Shown here: one piece after another, positions 59,809 to 64,000 of the stretch
How positions within the stretch are numbered: position 1 is the first letter of the stretch
Layout of the letters: every line of letters starts with the position of its first letter
Source of the DNA: Spongospora subterranea f. sp. subterranea
Lineage: Eukaryota > Endomyxa: Phytomyxea > Phytomyxea > Plasmodiophorida
Length of the DNA: 64,000 nt
Direction: 5' to 3'
Assembly (NCBI GenBank): GCA_049724395.1
Contig: JAUGWO010000122.1
Coordinates: 147,585-211,584 of the forward strand
Notes under the pieces: model-generated
The model's database searches: none
The model's input: only the letters and a program-made list of their open reading frames with translations
What the model was told of the DNA's origin: nothing
Position numbers and translations under genes: made by a program

Positions 59809-60909
59809 ATGATTCAACACATGGAGCAACTGTTTCGCGGAAAGTCGGGGCGGAATGCCTTTGAGGTCGGACAAAACAACAATGAGGTTCCTGATCCAAG
59901 GCTAATTGCCAAGGCAACCAGCACCCTGCAAAAACTGATCTTAATATCGAATTTCGTTTTGAAACTGATCTCTGGCAGAAACTCGGGAAGCAGTATTAGT
60001 CCTAAGGTGAAAATATGTCTTAAACGCATTTGTATTCCCGTCCTTCAATGTCTTGTGAAATGTTGTCGCAAAGACATGCAACTGTTCCAGACACGTTGGG
60101 GAACACGATTCAAACACAGTCGTTTTGGAGTTTTGTGCTGCCCCGGTCCTGGATCAAATCATAACACCTGCGGTTTTAAGATGACGAAAACTGTCAGAAA
60201 CCCTGACTATAGGTTTTCAATTGCCTCTTTTTAGAAAAACTGATGAACATCTGTGCTTTCAGAGGCGAAGACTCCGGTTTATTGGATCTCAATGCTCTTG
60301 TTGTTGCTGTTTCAACGTCAAAAACCGCAGAAGAAAAACTCAGACTGTGCTGTGAATTCAAGGAGAAATTCCAAATCAAGTGGCCCCATTGCTCGAAAAG
60401 TTCACCTTTCATATTATATCAAGTCTCCGAAACCCATCTGGGGGTGTTTTGTTCATCACTGTGGCCAAAATACAAATGAGTGGATTCGAAAATGGGGCCT
60501 TGGATTCACACATGGGCATTTCAACACGCGGAAATGTCATGGCTTTGTGTCCCTTCCATGCGGATCGATCGACCGAAGATTTGATATTCCCTCAAGACAT
60601 TCTCTTCGCTATAAAACCACCCGAGATTTTCTCATAGCGCTTTCCGAAATTTTCGAACAGTATGATCAGTTCGTGATTACGAAAACAACATCAATGAGAT
60701 CGCCTCATCCGAGTTTGACCTCTTTGGTCAAAAAATGCCGTGCTGTTGATAATTGTTTACATCGTCATTGCGCTGGAAGCGCTGACGAATTTGTTCGGAG
60801 ATGGGGAGAATCAATATGCTACAACAAGTTCAGTCGCAATTGCTGTCCTGGACCATGCAGAAAGGAATCTGATATCTGTCAATATGATTCTCGGTCATCC
60901 CAAGGTTAG
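59809..60909 (+). CDS. Unrecognised Cys-rich protein with three RWG/CCPGP modules
   Basis: Two open frames (59809-60234 and 60253-60909) carry three diverged copies of one module. The first is CLVKCCRKDMQLFQTRWG followed by FGVLCCPGPGSNHNTC (about 60045-60165). The second is CFVHHCGQNTNEWIRKWG then FNTRKCHG (about 60440-60540). The third is CLHRHCAGSADEFVRRWG then KFSRNCCPGPCRKESDIC (about 60760-60890). The pattern is C-x3/4-C-x(8-11)-(R/K)WG-x(6-9)-F-x(3-4)-C. Disulphide-rich structure and secretion are inferred. A frame change lies between the first and second modules (an intron or a break). I do not recognise the family. Confidence 0.5.
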
Positions 60910-60911
60910 AC

Positions 60912-61570
60912 CAGTTCGAGGATTGGGTTTTCACCAAAACAAACAACACCATCGTTTTTATAATAATAAAAAAACCCCATTTTCAATTTTTGACCAAATA
61001 CAAAATCCTTTCGAGGCTCTCACAGCGTTTAACGCTTTCTGACGCGTTTGTTGACTTCTGTGCTACACGACGCCTGTACGCAAGAGTCAAACACTCGCGG
61101 TCGACTAACAGACGTGTGACCAAAGTATAGTTCAAAGAATTCTGCATTTATTATTAGGATCCCACAGCCGTACGTCCGATTTACCCGGCATACGCTGCCC
61201 GTTGCCCGAATTACCCGGCAGGGAATACACTCCCCACGTTAAAACGACAATTGAGAGAAAAATGCTTAAACCAAACATGGGACATCTTCGGCGATGATTG
61301 TCGTGCGATTCCCAAGTAGCGTCGGAAACTTCAAAACCACGCCAGTGTACGAGAAGTTCTTGGGTATCATTCACTGAATTGATACCCCGATCCAAGATCG
61401 CTTCTGGAAAAAACGTATTGCCGGATAACGCAACATTTTTCCAGTAGCTTCGTAGACCATTTCGAGGATTTGGCTTTCACCAAAAACGGACGAACCAATC
61501 TTGTTCAGAACGTTAAAAAACCCCGATTTTGAGTTTTTGACCAAAAACAAAATGTTTTTGACGCTTAAAA
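60912..61570. repeat. Direct repeat pair flanking the chromodomain fossil
   Basis: About 110 bp at 60912-61025 recurs at about 61455-61570 in the same orientation (shared words such as TTCGAGGATT, TTCACCAAAA, AAAAACCCC and TTTTTGACCAAA) with about 75% identity. The 430 bp between includes the gypsy chromodomain fragment. Confidence 0.7.
61130..61400 (-). mobile_element. Ty3/gypsy chromodomain fragment (fossil)
   Basis: The minus strand carries ELLVHWRGFEVSDATWES, the chromodomain signature found at the end of integrase in chromoviruses and related gypsy elements. Only this small part of the element remains. It is broken, and no long terminal repeats were found. Confidence 0.6.
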
Positions 61571-62355
61571 GTAAAGACCCTTGAACATCCGAATTTGTCA
61601 ACAAGAAACGAGTCGAGAAGCTTGAACCATTCATAGGGAGCTTCATTAAGACCATAGAGCGAACGGAGAAGTTTGACAAACGGTGCCTTGGACTTGTATC
61701 CTTGGGGTGTATTCATGAATATATCTTCAGAGATTGGGGCATTCAAAAAAGCTGTGACAACATCCATATGTTCGGCAATAATATCCTTGTCTTGGATAGA
61801 AAGTGCCAGCATTAGCCGTAATATGTCAGTTCGCATTACAGGTGCATACGTTGGAATAGTCTAATCCCTGTTTCTGGCGAAAACCATGAATAACGAGACG
61901 AGCGTTAAACCTTGATGATGTTCCATTGGAGTGATGATTCAGTATCCAGGAGGAATCGAGTGGAATGTCAGCAGTGCATACTTCTTTGATTTGGAGATCC
62001 ACAAATATCCTATTGGTTTACAGTAAGTACCGGGACCAACTGACGTTCTCATTTAGTGAGATTTACACATCATTGGAAAGTCCAGCCAAAATCCGGAAGA
62101 ATTATTTGTGTCAATAGTCAATCAGACAATTAGTGTCGCCTCGAACGGGCGTTTAAACGATTTTTCAGCGTTCGATTTTGGAAACGGTAAAGTCACAGGG
62201 ATAGCGAAAACACAGGGACATTTTGTATCAGGGAATATTTCCCAATCAGCAAATTGAGGTCTCCTGTCAGTCGTTCGAATATTGATTGTATCAAATGGAT
62301 CGCTCAATTCCTCTTGTATTGAATCTCCATCGTCGCGAATACTATCATCAAGCAC
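61455..62355 (-). mobile_element. Ty1/copia reverse-transcriptase fragment (fossil)
   Basis: Minus-strand sequence matches the copia reverse transcriptase from its start (a GFRQKQGLDYS-like segment near 61880), through LALSIQDKDIIAEHMDVVTA and FLNAPISEDIFMNTPQGY, to KLLRSLYGLNEAPYEWF (about 61620). A linker with SDPFDTINIRTTDRRP lies near 62280. It covers only part of the pol region and is broken in several places. It looks younger than the copia piece at 1.6 kb because the reverse-transcriptase blocks are well kept. Confidence 0.8.
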
Positions 62356-62399
62356 ACCGCCCTTCTCCTGTCGAGGTCTCGATTACTGTTATCAAGTGG

Positions 62400-62860
62400 C
62401 GCCCTCTATTCTGCTGTTTTCATCTCGATTGTTCTTTATTGATTGTCGATTGTCGCCAATATAATTATCCAGTGGATCTTCCGATTCTTGTCTATTGATT
62501 GTCGATTGTCGCCAATATAATTATCCAGTGGATCTTCCGATTCTTGTCTATTGATTGTCGATTGTCGCCAATATCATAATTATCCAGTGGATCTTCCGAT
62601 TCTTGTCTATTGATTGTCGATTGTCGCCATTATCATCATCTCAATTATCGCCATTATCATCATCAAGTGGATCACCCTCTTCTTCTCTATTGACTGTCGA
62701 TTATCGCCATTATCATCATCAAGTGGATCACCCTATTCTTCTCTATTGACTGTCGATTATCGCCATTATCATCATCAAGTGGATCACCCTATTCTTCTCT
62801 ATTGACTGTCGATTATCGCCATTATCATCATCAAGTGGATCACCCAATTCTTCTGTATTA
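62400..62860. repeat. About 56-bp minisatellite, about 8 copies
   Basis: Units of the form tctattgattgtcgattgtcg, then ccaatataattatccagtgg, then atcttccgattctt repeat with a period near 56. The last four copies form a subtype with gccattatcatcatcaagtg in place of ccaatataattatccagtgg. The period is not a multiple of three, so the reading frames across it have no meaning. Confidence 0.9.
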
Positions 62861-62928
62861 ATAACTGGCTGAGGCGCTGAGCCAGGAAGAATCATGAGTT
62901 GCGGAGTTTCTTCATTCTGCTTTTCGTG

Positions 62929-63674
62929 ATGTCGTCGGCAAGCTCGTCGGAGGGAGAGATTCATGATCTCAAGACCAAGCTCGCCGATGCCGAGACCAAG
63001 CTCGCTAATGCGGAAGGGGCAGGCGCTAGTGATGTAGTGGTTGCAGCAGCAATAAATCTTGTCGCAGCAGTTCATAATCGGATCGCAACATTCGAATCGC
63101 AGCGCCCCAAGCCCGGTAAGAGCAATTCTTGTTTGTTTCAAGCTTTCTCAGTTGCGTTATAGCCATCTCTCGCCAGCAGTCTTATAAGAAGTTGAGCGTG
63201 GAGTCGACTTGCCGAAAGTATTTGGATATGCTTGCGAGGAAGATTCGCGCATACTATGAATTTGATTGTCGATACGGCGAAGCTACCATTGGTGACGTTC
63301 TTCAAGCTAGGGATGGTCGCGATGCGTGGGATTTTGTTCGAGCAAAGAGGACTCATAGTGTAATGGGTTCTGATGGTGTTCCCTACACTATCAAGAAAGG
63401 CGGTCAACGAACTACGATACCTCTACCAGACCTATATACTAATGATGAGTGGAAACGGATTAGCAAGTTTAACTTCAACACTACCAAACTTGTTCACATT
63501 GGGGAGTTGCCACGAAGTCGGAGTGGTAGGCCATTTATTATTATTCCGCATTCCGAGTTTTCGCAAGATATGGTGTCTTTTCTCCAGAATATTGGCGTGA
63601 GAGGCTGGCTATTTGACTCTCCACAAGAGTTAGAGGTCAAAGATGAAGAAACAGTGTCCCTGGAATCTGTCTAG
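62929..63674 (+). CDS. Coiled-coil protein of a Crinkler-like protist type
   Basis: Two exons, 62929-63115 and 63163-63674, join through a 47-nt GT-AG intron in phase. The protein begins MSSASSSEGEIHDLKTKLAD and has a short heptad-type region with KLADAETKLANAEG. A conserved-looking domain follows the intron (YLDMLARKIRAYYEFDCRYG, then TIPLPDLYTNDEWKRISKFN). It ends with PFIIIPHSEFSQDMVSFLQN, IGVRGWLFDS and an acidic tail. The layout resembles proteins annotated as Crinkler-like in oomycetes and other plant-associated protists, but the LFLAK motif is absent and I could not confirm the family. No signal peptide begins the preferred start. An upstream, non-ATG extension would be hydrophobic. 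It looks intact. Confidence 0.65.
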
Positions 63675-64000
63675 ATTCTAAATTTAATTGGGGGGTAAAT
63701 AAACTTTCTTGGATTTATCAAAAAATGATTTCAAATAACTTCATACATCTTCTAAAAACTTTCATTTCATCTTTTATATAGTCTTCTAAAAATGATTTAT
63801 AAACTTTACTTACCCTCAGTTGAAAAAATAAATTGAATGTTTTGAAAAGAGGCACACGGGCCTGGCTGACACCGTCTTATGGAGCTCCTGGCCCCATACT
63901 GACCGATCTCAATTCATTCATCACGGCATTTTAATTTTTTGAGATGGTAAGTAAAAATTTGAGAATTGATAAAAGTTGGGGAAATGCGATTTATTTTTTG
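63675..64000. other. AT-rich 3' region, no supported gene
   Basis: Contains polyadenylation-like words (AAATAAA near 63697 and AAATAAATTG near 63826). Nothing coding is evident to the window end. Confidence 0.5.

Noticed and set aside
62743-63141. 132-codon minus-strand frame across the 56-bp repeat and coiled-coil exon
   Set aside because: It overlaps the supported plus-strand gene and a non-coding minisatellite.

Overview
The window is nuclear DNA from a eukaryotic microbe that builds flagella. Genes are split by short GT-AG introns (about 45-250 nt). Recognisable host genes include a motile-cilium component (DRC11/IQCA1), a mitochondrial ATP-synthase assembly factor (ATP10), PDCD5, a chromodomain protein, homogentisate 1,2-dioxygenase and a tRNA-Arg(TCG). 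There is no sign of bacterial organisation. The mix of Mutator-like, pogo, mariner and Harbinger DNA transposons with Ty1/copia and Ty3/gypsy fossils, plus a coiled-coil protein of the kind seen in plant-parasitic protists, suggests an oomycete, chytrid or rhizarian (e.g. plasmodiophorid) type of organism. The lineage cannot be fixed from sequence reading alone.

Layout. 0-8 kb: a truncated membrane-protein fragment, a copia fossil, a decayed Mutator-like transposase, an intronless ankyrin-type gene (minus strand) and a decayed pogo-like transposase (minus strand). 8-15 kb: a four-exon gene with a 1.5-kb Gly-Pro-Ala-Ser repeat, a CxxC protein fragment, a 1.6-kb minisatellite with a 50-bp period and higher-order structure, and a broken copy of a membrane-protein gene whose better copy lies at 55 kb. 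16-21 kb: a mariner-like fragment, a second, longer Mutator-like pseudogene, a roughly 240-bp-arm inverted repeat and a purine-rich tract. 22-28 kb: tRNA-Arg and the DRC11 gene. 28-41 kb: an acidic Ser-rich protein, a pogo-like pseudogene, a palindrome cluster, ATP10, gypsy fossils, a broken ATP10 duplicate, the chromodomain protein and PDCD5. 40-48 kb (minus strand): two secreted low-complexity surface-type proteins and homogentisate dioxygenase. 48-57 kb: a possible BAR-like protein, a Harbinger pseudogene, a second foldback and the membrane-protein gene. 57-64 kb: a 72-bp minisatellite, a region of 408-bp repeats followed by Cys-rich modules, gypsy/copia fossils, a 56-bp minisatellite and a coiled-coil protein.

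The genes do not form an operon-like system. The functional themes are axoneme regulation, mitochondrial assembly, tyrosine catabolism and a set of fast-evolving secreted or repeat proteins set among decayed mobile elements. The least explained items are the two foldback repeats, the Cys-rich RWG/CCPGP modules, and the repeat-expansion protein at 8-10.8 kb.
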